Origin: Cerioporus squamosus
Lineage: Eukaryota > Basidiomycota > Agaricomycetes > Polyporales > Polyporaceae
DNA: 36,527 nt
Direction of reading: 5' to 3'
Assembly: GCA_022592435.1 (NCBI GenBank)
Contig: JABYQS010000282.1
Coordinates: forward strand, 1-36,527
This document shows positions 23,199 through 33,688 of this stretch, one piece after another. Position numbers and translations under genes: made by a program. Numbering within the stretch: position 1 is the stretch's first letter; each line of letters opens with the position of its first letter. The notes under the pieces are model-generated. The model had not been told where the DNA came from and did no database searches. It saw only the letters and a program-made list of their open reading frames with translations.

Positions 23199-23424
23199 TG
23201 ATTCATCGTGAATCCTCGTCTAGCAGAGTGAATCACGATTCACGATGTTTCCCTGTGAATCCCTGGGACACCCATGAACACTACGACTTCGGCCCTCACA
23301 GTGATTCACTGTGATTCATAGTGAGTCGTTGCAGTGCCACATTGATTTCGTCAAGCACCCGAACTTTGTATTCATTAGTCTCCTTCGTTTTCACAATGAA
23401 TCATCGTGAATCATCGTGATTCAC
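23199..23424. repeat. Cluster of TGATTCA/TGAATCA motifs
   Basis: The 7-mer TGATTCA and its complement TGAATCA occur at least seven times in about 225 bp, often extended to GTGATTCAC or ATCGTGAATC, in both orientations (for example AATCACGATTCACGATG and TGAATCATCGTGAATCATCG). Further copies lie at about 23,835 and 24,340 inside introns of the following gene. Dense short motifs in both orientations are typical of subterminal regions of DNA transposons, where the transposase binds, but a promoter array is also possible. Confidence 0.6.
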
Positions 23425-24418
23425 CATGAGGCTGACTAAGGCAAGTGAACGAGAACTTGAGCAACATTGATCATTCTTTCTCTCCTTGTCGTCTCATCGC
23501 ATTGTCTAGCTGTTACGCCGAATAATGCTCGGGACCCCTGCCTCATTTGCGAGCATCCATGGTTCAAGCACCATGCCGACCTGAATGCTCTACAGGGCGC
23601 TCACAGGCAGATTGCTCTCGACCACCTTTGGGTGCAGGCTGGTTGTCCTGTCTCTGAGTGTGGTGGATTTGAAGCAGTAAGTGTGGTTCCGACGAGGCCG
23701 AGCGATGTCTCTAATGCTCCTCTCCTCAGAACAATCATGCTGAAACCCGAGGACCTCATGCGATGTGTGTCTGTGGCCAAGTCCTTGCCCAGCACACTCA
23801 AGGGTATGTTCGATTCCTGCTGCCACTTTCCATTGATTCACGATAGCTGACCTTGCAGTATGAATCATCAGACATCCAGGATCGTTTGCCCCGATGCCAG
23901 GAATGATCAACTATCCTGTCGGAGGCACGATGTCCCCCTTCTCATCCTCGTTTCCTTCGTCTGCTATCGGCACCTCTCCTTATGGGACTTCTCCTGGTAT
24001 GGCTCCTCACTCGGTCTCGTCCATGTCTACTCCTTCATCTATGTCCTCTGTCCCTTCGTTCGCCATGTCAGCAATGTCGGTTCCTCTAAGCCAAGTCCCC
24101 CCGATCGCTGCTTTCACCTACCCAGCTCGAGCTGGCAGCAATGTCGCCATGCAGCGAAGAGCAAGTGCCCAAAGGAACCTCCCCCAGCATGCACATGCCA
24201 ACACTCTCACTGGTTCTCGTGGTGGGGCATCTTCGTCGTCTCGGTCGGGTTCGGGAAGATCATCGTCCTCAGTAGTGGCCTCCCAGCCCAAGCTGGAAGT
24301 GCTGATCATCCCCATTTCGGTGAGCTCATGCAACCCTCTCACGATTCATTCATGTTCTGACTTTGATACAGCATGCTCCCACAGTCAAACATGGCCTCGT
24401 TCCCAACCTTGACATTCG

Positions 24419-25035
24419 GTTCTTCCTAGTGCTGCAGGGTCGGGTTGGGTCAGGTTATTGGTCATCCAGAGCCATGACCCGACCTACGACTGGACATGAC
24501 CGGTCCTTCAGTCTTATGACTGGACTGGAAGTAGTACAGCGGTATGACCTGACCTAACTGCAGTCAAGTTACAGTTTTGACCGGTCAAAACTGATGATCA
24601 GTTATAACCAGTTAAGACCAGTCATAACTACCCAAGAAGGTTGGAGAAGTCATGATCAAGAGGTGAATAGCCTTATATAAGCCTAAGATACTTTCTAAAT
24701 GATCATCTTGATGACTTAAAGTCCAAAGGGCTATACAAAATATGTGCTCTCACCTGGTCTAGCTTAGTCGGGACTGATTTTAACTGGTCATGACCGGTCA
24801 TGACCAGTCAAAGGCACCTATAACCAGGTCATTGGTAGGGCAAAAAAGACTGGTCATGACTGGTCATCATCAGTCGTGTCCAGTCATAGATATTGGTTCA
24901 AAAATCATGACCACAACCTGACTGGCGACCTGACTGCTACCTTTGTGGTTATGGTCCAGTCATTTTTGCTCAGGTCGGGTCAGGTTCCAGTCCTTTTCCA
25001 GTCATGGGACCCGACCCTGCAGCACTAGTTCTTCC
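24419..25035. repeat. 8-bp target-site duplication GTTCTTCC
   Basis: The octamer GTTCTTCC occurs at 24419-24426 and again at 25028-25035, directly flanking the MITE. An 8-bp duplication is the hallmark length for hAT-superfamily insertion. Confidence 0.9.
24427..25027. mobile_element. Non-autonomous hAT-type MITE, 601 bp
   Basis: The element has perfect 19-bp terminal inverted repeats, TAGTGCTGCAGGGTCGGGT at 24427-24445 and its complement at 25009-25027, and an 8-bp target-site duplication. The TIR begins TAGTG, fitting the loose T/CA-N-N-G ends of hAT elements. The inside has no coding capacity. It is filled with subterminal repeats of GACTGGTCATGAC/GACCGGTCA type in both orientations, which would be transposase-binding sites. 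The perfect TIRs and duplication indicate a fairly recent insertion. It sits in an exon of the HECT-like gene. Movement must depend on a hAT transposase elsewhere in the genome. Confidence 0.92.
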
Positions 25036-28000
25036 TGAGCGATGTCGAGAAGATGATTCCCAAGCTCCGAAAGCACAAGCTGGCCTTCACAATCAGCCAC
25101 GAGCATTTCGGCAATGACGAGGACCTGGTATATGAGCTTGTACACGAGCATCTCGTCGAGCACCTCGCCCTCCATGTCCTCACACTGCCCTCTAATCCAC
25201 GAACAAGTGGCAACACTGACACCGACTTGGGGGATGGCCAGTCTCTGTCGTTCCACAACCTACCCTGGACAGTCCTTCTCAAGTCACGGACTCTGCCGCA
25301 GAAGGATGTCAAGTTCTATTACAAGAGCGATCTCAATGGGTACAATATCACCCTCCGGCTCTTGAAGGGTTCGCACATGGTGAAGCATCCCCACGACAAG
25401 AACCACTTGCTCCTCTTCATCGGTGTGTACACCATATGGCTGTTCCTGGAAAGAGACATCAAGCTTATCTCTCATCAGCCCCGCGCTTCGGCGACATGCG
25501 TCTGCCACTGCGTCTCTTCAATCTTACTCCAGAGTGTGTGTGCCATGACGAGCTCCACATCTGTGCACCAGTTCTGTCTCTTGAAGCCATACATCAAGTT
25601 CCTCAAGATGAAGCATTTTGACGACAGTTACTTCGAGTGCCAGGAGCATGCCTGCCCACCCTGTGTATCCTGTGGCCATGGGTGTCGTCCATCTCCCCCT
25701 GCAGCTTCGGTCACTCCACCTCCCCTCCCTGTCTCCCGGATCCACCATCGCTCACCAGCTAGCGCAGCTGATGCGAATCCATCATCTGCCCGCCGTCGCC
25801 GCATGGGTTCCTTGTCCATGCCGACTGCTATGAGCTTTGCTCAGCCACAGCTCGCAGAGACAGGCCTGACCCCTGCAGTCACAATGATGGCCCTCATGTC
25901 TGGTCGTATTGGAGTAGCCCCAGTGCGTTGCAAGCGCCAAGCAAGCTTTGATCTGTTTGCTGACAAGTGTCTTGCAGCTTCCAGCCTCAGCGACCGTCCC
26001 CCCTCTCAACCGTGTGTCTCCTCTCTTGCCCTCGCCCAGCCTGTCCTCTGGTTCGACACCGCTGCAGCCACTGCACACGAGGGCGCTGTTGGCCAGGTCC
26101 AATAGGCTCTCTATCTCAGACTCCAGTGACGACTCTGACCATGACTCGTTGCCCGATGTGAGCGCAGCGGACCTTGTCTCTCAAGTGAACCGCGAAACAG
26201 GCAGATCGGCTCCAAGAGAGACACAGGAGATTCAGTCAGCACGCCCCCATGCACCGACTGCGGTCATTCCTGCCACATCTTCAGTCGGCAACAGCCCATC
26301 GCTCATCCCTATCGCCCCTCCAGCATCCCAAGCGACGATGCAAGACTGGTGCGACATCTTGACAGAGCTCGCCGATGCGAACACTGTCAATGGAACACTC
26401 GAATTCTATGGCGACGATCTTGATTCGGTCGCTCGAGCGTTGCAGGCATACCTTGTCTATCTTGCAGCGACAGCTTCGTCGAAGGAGGGCGAGGTTCTGA
26501 CGTGGACCCTTCCTGCCCACATTCAGAAGTTCAGCGAGTTTGCGAGCATCACTGAGGTGATGAGCACACGGGCCAGGTTATACCGCGCGTGAGTGCCATA
26601 CTTTGCATCGGTATCTTTGAAGCTGATAGCATGGCATGCAGGGGTCGTGGAGCTGGGGCTGGGGTGGAGCGCACAGTTCTCATCACTGCAGTCAGGAACA
26701 TGGTCGGCAACAGTGCCTATTGGGCTGATCGTGGAGCCTACAAGATTCCTACGTTTTTCGAGAACCACTTGACAAACCCTCGTCGGCTGGCCACGTGGGA
26801 GGCATTTGGCCAACTCTGCTGCCTGTACCTCTTCTACCGCAAACTCGGCCCGATTCCTGTCTGTCCTTCGCTTCTCATGGTCTGCCTTCTCAGCTCCATC
26901 GGTCCCACTGACGACGAAGACTTCGGGGTTCTCAAGGATCGCTGCGGTGGCAATTACAGTTCATCGGGTCCATACATGTCGGCAGTGCTTCTTCCTATCA
27001 TGTCCCTGCCCATTATTGCAGCAATCGACCTCGGTCTTGCCCAGACACTCCAGCCATGGTTCGAGTTCAGCTGCGACATGCCAACCCCAAAGGATCTCAT
27101 GCATCCTGTGTTGCAATTTGTCATCGATGCCCTCGGGCGCAATGTGAGTGCTTTTAGTTGCATGGGGTTGAGCTCTACCGACTATCATTGATGTCAACAG
27201 CCCATCAATTTCACAAGTACTCGCACTCCTGAGGACCCCAACAGCCATGATAACTGGTCGTGCCAGGCCTTCTTGAGGGTTCTATACAACCACGATACCA
27301 GTTTCCTTGGCTTGCAAGAGTTTCAGGTATTCTGTCGTGGGCTCATGGCACCATTTCCTGGTGAGAGCGACTTTGCTCAGGTATGTCTATGCTCTGCGAT
27401 ATCACCCCATGCATGCACTCACTCAGCATCAAAGACTGTGACCGAGACAGTCAACTCTCGGACTGAAATTCCAGAGTTTGTGCTTGGCCTATACATACGC
27501 ACTGTCGACGACATCGATCAGTTCATTGCCCAGCGACTCATCTTCCATTTTACTGCTGATCAGGGCCACCAGGGCAAAGGCAAAGCAAAGGCCGACAGCA
27601 TGGTGGCACGTCAAGAGGCAGAGCGGAATGTAGCCGAACGCACCTTTGTGGCATTCTTCATTCGCTATCTGCGAGGCCAAGGACACCCTGATCACCCACA
27701 GTTGCGGGACAGTAGGATGATCAGTCCTGCCGACTTTGAGTTGCATGTAGGTGTTTGTCATCGTGCATTCGGTTTAGACTTCTCACCTGTTTGCCAATAG
27801 GCCAACTCGAAAACCTTGCGTGTCGAGATGCTCCTGCGGGCTCTGACAGACTCACCGATGATGCCTTTGGATGACCTGTGGTGCATTCATGTGAGTGTTG
27901 GCATTACATCCAGTCCATATTGTGTATTGACTGTGAGCAGTTCTCGTTTCCTCACCACACCGATACTGGTCCATTCCTGGCCTTCCACACGTGCACAGAC

Positions 28001-28135
28001 GGAGTAGATGTGTTACTCAACGAGGATCTCTTGAATCTCCTCGTCATCACACCAGAGGGCGAGAAGGCTACTAATTTTGATGCAGCTGTGCATGTGCTAC
28101 TCCTCCTTGCTCCTGGAGAGTACAATGACCTTTAG

Positions 28136-28318
28136 CTTCGTGAATACTACAGTTCAATAGAAATCTCTGTGTCGTTAATGTGGTCGGGACCCTAGACCAG
28201 TTCCTATGTATGCTTTTCAGCCTACAGATAGCCCTATGGATGACATCATATTGCTGACTACGATCTGATCCCGATTGAGCAGATAGCATTTGACAGAGAA
28301 GACTTCGTCTGCTCTTCG
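28136..28318. promoter_or_regulatory. Short intergenic region between two co-oriented genes
   Basis: These 183 bp lie between the stop codon of the HECT-like gene and the ATG of the next plus-strand gene. They should hold a 3' end and a promoter. I see no clear core-promoter motif. Confidence 0.4.
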
Positions 28319-29681
28319 ATGTCTTCTGGGACTCCCACCATGTCTGAATCCCCTGCTGAAAACTCTCGTCACTCCTCACCTGGCTCAGAGTCTCAGGCCC
28401 AAGGTATGTTCGGGGAGCCCATGCTGTCTGAGCTTTCTGCTACTAATATGGCCCATATCTTGGCCTCGAACCTGCAGATGAGATCGCTTCAGCCACTGCT
28501 GAGGAGCTTTCTCAGCAGTTACAGAGTCTCTCTGGGCGGCAGGGTCATTCTCAAGGATTTAACTTGATGAATATGATACACCGTCGTCCCACTCAGGTGA
28601 GATTCTGTCAGGCGACATGCTTTCTATAGATCACTGATCAAATATAGCCTCCTGCAACTCAGGAACCACTCTTTCTGCCAGAGACCAATGCTGCTGCCAG
28701 TCCTGCCATAACATCTACTCAGGAACTTCCTCCTGCCCCATTTCCGAATGGCCATGATGGATCCCCAAGCCCGCCTCTGCTTGGGTTGTCGGTGGAGGGA
28801 TCTCCCTTACCAAGTCCAGTGAGCTCGCAGGTGTCAGCACAGGCAGTTTGCTCCCAGTCTGCTTCATCTCTGCCAATGGCATCCACCAATACGGTGCATG
28901 GGCACATGATGGGTCAACAGGTGAGCGCTAAATCCTATGGACACCGAAACGATCAAGTACTTATGTGAGCTGTACAGCTTCAGGGTCCAGCCATGCATGG
29001 TGGTCCAATCATAGGATCGCAGAGCATGCCACCGAACGTGCCAGCTACGGTAGGTCTGAATAGCCATGTCACATGCAGTGATCTCATGTCAGCCTAGGTC
29101 ACCCGCGAAGACATCCTCGAGGCCAGCTTTGGCCAGATCCGCATGAACTTCTGTGCGCTTGATGGCTCGCAATATGGCACTGGCTATGTGCGCTACCTCA
29201 AGGTTTCCTACTACGAGATGATCTGCAAGGCTGTTGGGTTAACCCAGGCCACACAGTCGCATGTGGAGTTTTATGGCTGCCAGGTGACTAGGGCGAACAT
29301 CGCCAGTTGGCTTGGGCAACCCTTCGGCACCCTCAATAACTGGCGGACGTTCTACACGAAGTGCCACAAAGCTTACAATGCTCTCGCTCACCATGACGGC
29401 CAGCTTACCCGGGATACCAACGAGGAACTGTTATGGCAAGTGCTGCGCCGGTGGATCGAAAGCAGTCCCGAAGTCCTTGACTTCGACTACCCTCGAGGTG
29501 GCAATGGTGATGCTATTGACAAGAGTTGGCACAGTCTGGCTGTGAAAGTGAAGGCAAACAAGATTGCAGGGGGGATCGAAAAGCTGAAGGAGAAGCAAGT
29601 ATACGCAGCGGTGAGTTTGAGTTGTCGTGAGAAGCAAGTACCGCCAACTTACTTGACATGTCTCCTCAGCTCATGTACTAG
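28319..29681 (+). CDS. Uncharacterised helical protein of the element-like region
   Basis: Six exons: 28319-28403, 28478-28596, 28648-28920, 28978-29049, 29098-29610, 29670-29681. They give 357 residues; the last exon encodes only LMY and the stop. I do not recognise the family. The first 180 residues are low-complexity Ser/Pro/Gln/Met-rich (for example SPAENSRHSSPGSESQAQ) and probably disordered. The C-terminal 175 residues form one folded-looking block rich in aromatic residues and helices (EDILEASFGQIRMNFCALDG, YVRYLKVSYYEMICKAVGL, WLGQPFGTLNNWRTFYTKC), ending in a Lys-rich helix. There is no catalytic motif I can name. The frame and all splice phases are intact, unlike its upstream neighbour. 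It may bind DNA or a partner protein of the same element; this is a guess from context. Confidence 0.75.
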
Positions 29682-29780
29682 ATGTCTAGGACTGTAACCT
29701 AGCACAGTAAATTCCAGGGAGCAATATTCCTTTCTTTACACAAATACATGTTCAGACTTTGCATCCTTGTGGTGTGCAAC

Positions 29781-30300
29781 ACAGATTTCGGTCCACAGAC
29801 GGGCGGTCGCGATCGCCCGGCAGAATGTGTGCGACCTCCGATGATAGACCTGCAAAGATTGTAGTCTGGTAGAGAAAAATGTCAGGAATCCAGTGCAACA
29901 AACCCGACATCGATACGTTACCTGGTGGCTGCGTGCGACACAGATTTCGGTCCACAGACGGGCGGTCGCGATCGCCCGGCAGAATGTGTGCGACCTCTGA
30001 CGATCGACCCACAAAGATTGTAGTCTGGTAGAGAAAAATGTCAGGAATCCAGTGCAACAAACCTGACATCGATACGTTACCTGGTGGCTGCGTGCGACAC
30101 AGATTTCGGTCCACAGACGGGCGGTCGCGATCGCCCGGCAGAATGTGTGCGACCTCTGACGATCGACCCGCAAAGATTGTAGTCTGGTAGAGAAAAATGT
30201 TAGGAATCCAGTGCAACAAACCCGATGTCGATATGTTACCTGGTTGCTGCGTGCGATGCAGATTTCGGTCCACAGACGGGCGGTCGCGCGCTCACGATCG
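29781..30300. repeat. 159-bp minisatellite, three full copies and one partial
   Basis: Units begin at 29781, 29940, 30099 and 30258, exactly 159 bp apart, and are over 90% identical by eye; the last copy breaks off after about 40 bp. Each contains the near-palindrome GGGCGGTCGCGATCGCCCGG. Because 159 is 53 codons, minus-strand frames stay open through the array, encoding a repeated 53-residue peptide. I treat that as a by-product of the period rather than a gene. It starts about 100 bp after the stop codon of the preceding gene. Confidence 0.92.
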
Positions 30301-30429
30301 CCTGGACTTCAGACGCCCGAGAGGATCGAGGCGCCCATGAGTCGCGAACCCATGCGGAAGTGCAGCACATAGTATGCACCATCACTAACAGTACTCGACG
30401 ACACCAAGCGAGACGAACATTTGTCGTGC

Positions 30430-31720
30430 ATGATGTCGTCGAGGTCTGTTACAATGGAGGGTTGCCAGCCAGCGAGAGCAAGGATGAGGTAGAGGAGGAC
30501 CGAGACGACACAGATGCGCCACCTCGGCCTGCACAGCTCTCCATGCTCGCTGCGACGTGTTGGCGTCGTGCTTGAACTGTTGACAGCCAGGACGAGCGAG
30601 CGAGAGCGAGGAGGTAGAAGAGTTGCGAGACGATGCACGTGCATCGTCTCGCACCTATTCTACACCTGGTGTCGCCTCTGCATTATCGCTGCGATGCGTC
30701 GGCATCGCGCTTGAACTCCAGAGGGACCGGATGGGCGAGCTCGAGCGAGAAAGAGCTGGAGGAGGTCCGAGACGACGCAGACACGTCTTCTCGGCCTATT
30801 CTGCACCTCCTCTCGGCTCTCAATGCTCGCTGCGACGCATTGGCGTCGCGCTTGAACGCCTGGGGGCGAGGGCAGGCGGACGAGGAGGAGGTGGTGGAGG
30901 AGGGCCGAAAGGACGCAGTTGCGCCACCTCGGGCTGTTCTCCACCTCCTCCCGGCTCTTCGTGCGCGCTGTGACGTATTCGCGTCGTGATTGAAGCGCGG
31001 AGGCGATCGGGAGGCGGGGCAGAGCTTGAGCCAGCGAGCTGGATCGAGGACGAGGTGGAGCGAGGACGAGGTGGAGGACGCTCGAGACGGCGCATGTGTG
31101 TCGCCTCGGCCTGTTCTCCACCTTCCTTCGGCTGTTCGTACTTGCTGCGACGCATTCGCGTCGTGGTTGAAGCGCGGAGAAGATCAGGGGGCGGTGGGGA
31201 GCTTGAGGCGGCCAGCTCGAACGACGGCGAGGTGGAGTAGGCTCGAGACGACAGAGATGTCGTCTCGGCCTATTCTCCACCTTCCTTCGGCTGTCCAGGC
31301 TTGCTGCGACGCATTCGCGTCGTGGTTGAGGGGGAGCGGTGGTCGCGGCGTGGTACAAACCTAGGACGGGCGAGCGAGAGCGATGGCGAGGTGGAGGAGG
31401 CTCGAGACAACACAGATGTGTCGTCTCGCCCTGTTCTCCACCTTCCTGCGGCTGTCCGGGCTTGCTGTGACGCGTTAGCGTCGCACTTGAGCGGCTGAGG
31501 GCCAGGGCGGGCGGACGAGGAGGAGGACGAGGTGGAGGAGGTCTGAGACGACGCAGTTGCGCCGCCTCGGGCGGTTCTCCACCTCCTCCCAGCTCTCCGT
31601 ACTCGCTGCGACGAGTTGGCGTCGTAATTGAGGGCCAGGGGTGGTCGGGCGGTGGGTCCGAGTGTCCTCCGCCTTGGCTCGGCTCTCTAGGGTTCCTGCG
31701 ACGACTACAGGTCGTGCTTG
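30430..31720. repeat. Diverged tandem repeat of paired hairpins
   Basis: A landmark of the form GCTGCGACGCATTCGCGTCG recurs near 30549, 30688, 30828, 30967, 31144, 31303, 31462 and 31605, spaced about 140-177 bp. CGACGC-ATTC-GCGTCG is itself a hairpin. Between landmarks lies a second, larger stem, such as CGAGACGAC at 31244-31252 pairing with GTCGTCTCG at 31259-31267, embedded in outer AGGTGGAG...CTCCACCT arms. The sequence is very GC-rich and purine/pyrimidine-skewed. The long minus-strand frame at 31829-30660 is low-complexity and I do not call it a gene. Confidence 0.75.
30624..30653. repeat. Perfect 30-bp palindrome
   Basis: Half-site TGCGAGACGATGCAC is followed without a spacer by its exact complement. 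The symmetry continues imperfectly for about 10 more bases on each side (GTAGAAGAG against CTATTCTAC). It belongs to the hairpin field. Confidence 0.95.
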
Positions 31721-31899
31721 AGGGCCGGGGGCGTTCGCGCGATTGTGGTGGACCGCGGTGGCGACTCTCTCGAGCTTCGCGCTCTTGTGACGCAGCGCCC
31801 GAGCTGATGGCGCGAGAGGGAAGGGCCACGAGGCGAGCCCGAGAGCCTCACGCCCTCGCTCGTCGCTCTGGGGTGCAAGGGAGGCTTGGGGGCGCGGGG

Positions 31900-32750
31900 A
31901 GATGAGGAGGAACGCGTGACGAGCTCTTGAAGCTCGCCATGCGGTCCTTGTGGGGACAGGACGATTCGCGCCGACTCGGCGAGCGTCGCTCGTCGCATCT
32001 CGTCGGGCCCTGGGGGGCAGAGGCGAGGTGGCGCGCCGCGAACAGGTGGAGGACAGCGCGACGAGCTGTGGCAGCTCGCCGCGCTGGGCTTCTTCGTGCT
32101 CTTGCAGCGCACGAGAGAGGGGAGGGCGCGGCAGCCGATAGCCGTCGACGAGACGAGCTCTTGAAGCTCGTCTCGCTGTGTGCATCGTGCCTTTGTTGCG
32201 CGACACTCGAGCCGAGGGCGACAGAGGAAGGGCGAGCGAGGGTGGAGGGACGACGAGGACGGCGCGAGCTGTTGAGCTCGCGCTGCCGTCGTTTGTCGCG
32301 GCCTGAAAGTGCTGCGGACGGGCGCAAAACGAGGGAGAGGACGGCGACGGCAAATCGAGCTCTTGAAGCTCGTCTCGCCATCGTCCCTCGAGCTGTTGGG
32401 GCGCCGAGGAGAGACGGCCGACCAGGGAGAGGAGGTGAGCAGCGCGACGAAGTCTTGTAGCTCATCGCGCTGTGCTTCTGCGCGGTAGGGGATGAGGGAC
32501 GGCCAGGGCGAGGAGGAGAAGGAGAAGGAGGACGAGGGCGCGCGCGCTGTTGAGCTCGCGTTGCTTGTTCGCGCTCTCCTCGTGCAGGTGAGATCAAGTC
32601 GAGTCGAAGGAGTGAGGAAGGAGGAGCAGGAGACGAGAGCAGAAGTGGAAGGTGAGCAGAGGGCGAGAGTGAGAAAGGCGGGCTCGCTGCGGCGGACGAT
32701 GTCGAAGATGTGCTGCACATCGTCTGTGGCAGCGAGCTCGCTCTTGGCCC
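31900..32750. repeat. Series of GAGCT...AGCTC hairpins
   Basis: Short strong hairpins with 4-5 nt loops recur about every 90-140 bp. Examples are GAGACGAGCT-CTTGA-AGCTCGTCTC at 32150-32174 and GCGCGAGCT-GTTG-AGCTCGCGC at 32262-32283, with related ones near 31921, 32056, 32356, 32442, 32540 and 32696. The loops are often TTGA. The intervening sequence is GC- and GA-rich and not closely repeated. No credible coding exon is seen. Confidence 0.75.
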
Positions 32751-33304
32751 AAGCGTGGGAATCCGAGGGGGCAGGCGCTCGTGCGTGCTTTCACCACGTC
32801 GCCGCCGCTCCTCCTCTCTTCTTCGAGGCTCGTGCACGGCGTGTGGGTCGCACCTCACGCCGTCCATCCGTTCCGCCACCTAGGTCATGGGCAGGGGAGT
32901 GCGTTAGGAATCCCGACGCGTTCCCCGCCCGCGAGTGCCTGGGTGGGCACGACCTCCCCCACTACCCTGCATATTAATTACTAACACCTCGCAGGTGTCT
33001 CGCCTGCACGCCGTCGCGCCCTGCAACGCCGAAGCTCTGGGCTGCCCGTGACACCCCAGCTCCCTGCCGTCTTCACTGTTAGCCAATCGACTGTGGCCGG
33101 CCATGCCGCTACAACCTGCCAGGATAGAGTCTGCCCGTGCGCTCTCGTCCGCCTGTGTTACAGCCGTACGACACGCATGCCACCAGTCGACCACATGCAG
33201 CCGACCTCGTCGATGCCATCTCCCTCTGGCCCTGCACCTCAATTGCACCCATTCGCAGACCACCGCTGTAAGTCCCTCTCCATCTTCTCCCAGCTCTGTC
33301 TTCT
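32751..33304. other. Region without a resolved gene
   Basis: This stretch lies between the hairpin field and the 16-bp repeat. Open frames exist on both strands but lack recognisable sequence and convincing splice sites. It may include distal promoter sequence of the dioxygenase-like gene. Confidence 0.35.
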
Positions 33305-33389
33305 CCCCGCTCCATTGTTTCCCCGCTCTGTCTTCTCCCCGCTCCATTGTTTCCCCGCTCCGTTGTTTCCCCGCTCCATTGTTTCCCCT
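33305..33389. repeat. 16-bp pyrimidine-rich tandem repeat
   Basis: Five units start at 33305, 33321, 33337, 33353 and 33369. Two variants occur, CCCCGCTCCATTGTTT and CCCCGCTCTGTCTTCT. It lies about 300 bp upstream of the next gene's ATG and could be a polypyrimidine promoter element or a simple minisatellite. Confidence 0.85.
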
Positions 33390-33688
33390 AGTTTCCTCTG
33401 CCATCACCTGTATACCGCTGTCGCTCGCGCATGTAAACTAGGTGCACCAATCAAGCAATATATTTTGCCCCTACCTGGAATGAATTCCCCATCGGCTGCA
33501 TGTGGCATTCATGTTGCTCTTCGCTTCAGGATGCCTGTACATGGCACGACCTCGAGCATTTTTACTGTTGTCCAGCTACCACCACCATCTCTCCCTCCAC
33601 CTGTTGTGCCTCTCATATCCAGTGGTATGTCTTTTCTTCATACAATCATGATTCTTTGTGTTCAAGGAGAGACAGAACACACATCGTC

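Larger units (their letters stand above)
23510..28135 (+). pseudogene. HECT-like ubiquitin ligase gene broken by a MITE
   Basis: Exons: 23510-23676, 23730-23803, 23872-24319, 24372-25422 (interrupted), 25479-25533, 25628-25922, 25978-26588, 26642-27143, 27201-27380, 27435-27746, 27801-27890, 27941-28135. The N-terminal part has a Cys/His-rich module (CLICEHPWFKHH, CPVSECGGFEA, CVCGQVLAQH), then Ser/Pro-rich sequence. The C-terminal 450 residues look like a HECT domain: FGQLCCLYLFYRKLGPIPVC and FCRGLMAPFP resemble the N-lobe, and FLAFHTCTDGVDV near the end matches the HTC active-site loop whose Cys carries ubiquitin. The transposon at 24427-25027 lies within the fourth exon; reading into it reaches TAA at 24555. 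No in-frame ATG is visible for the first exon, so the true start is unresolved. The boundary at 25533/25628 is the least certain. HECT assignment is by eye. Confidence 0.6.

Noticed and set aside
23428..23510. GC-AG intron giving an ATG start (ATGAGGCTGACTAAG) for the HECT-like gene
   Set aside because: The donor-like GCAAGT follows attractively, but joining it to the acceptor at 23509 puts the Cys-rich module out of frame.
23860..24360. 166-residue plus-strand frame starting MNHQTSRIV
   Set aside because: It overlaps the Ser/Pro-rich exon of the HECT-like gene in another frame. Only the 23872-24319 frame joins both neighbouring exons in phase.
29736..30273. Two minus-strand frames with a repeated 53-residue peptide
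   Set aside because: Both simply read the 159-bp minisatellite, whose length is a multiple of three. Two frames are open at the same time, which argues against coding.
30660..31829. 389-residue minus-strand open frame
   Set aside because: It is Arg/Pro/Ser low-complexity, tracks the hairpin repeats exactly, and lacks splice or family evidence. High GC keeps several frames open here at once.
31475..32879. Overlapping minus-strand frames of 290-343 residues
   Set aside because: Three frames are open over the same GC-rich stretch with low-complexity Arg/Ser/Pro/Ala composition and no conserved motif.
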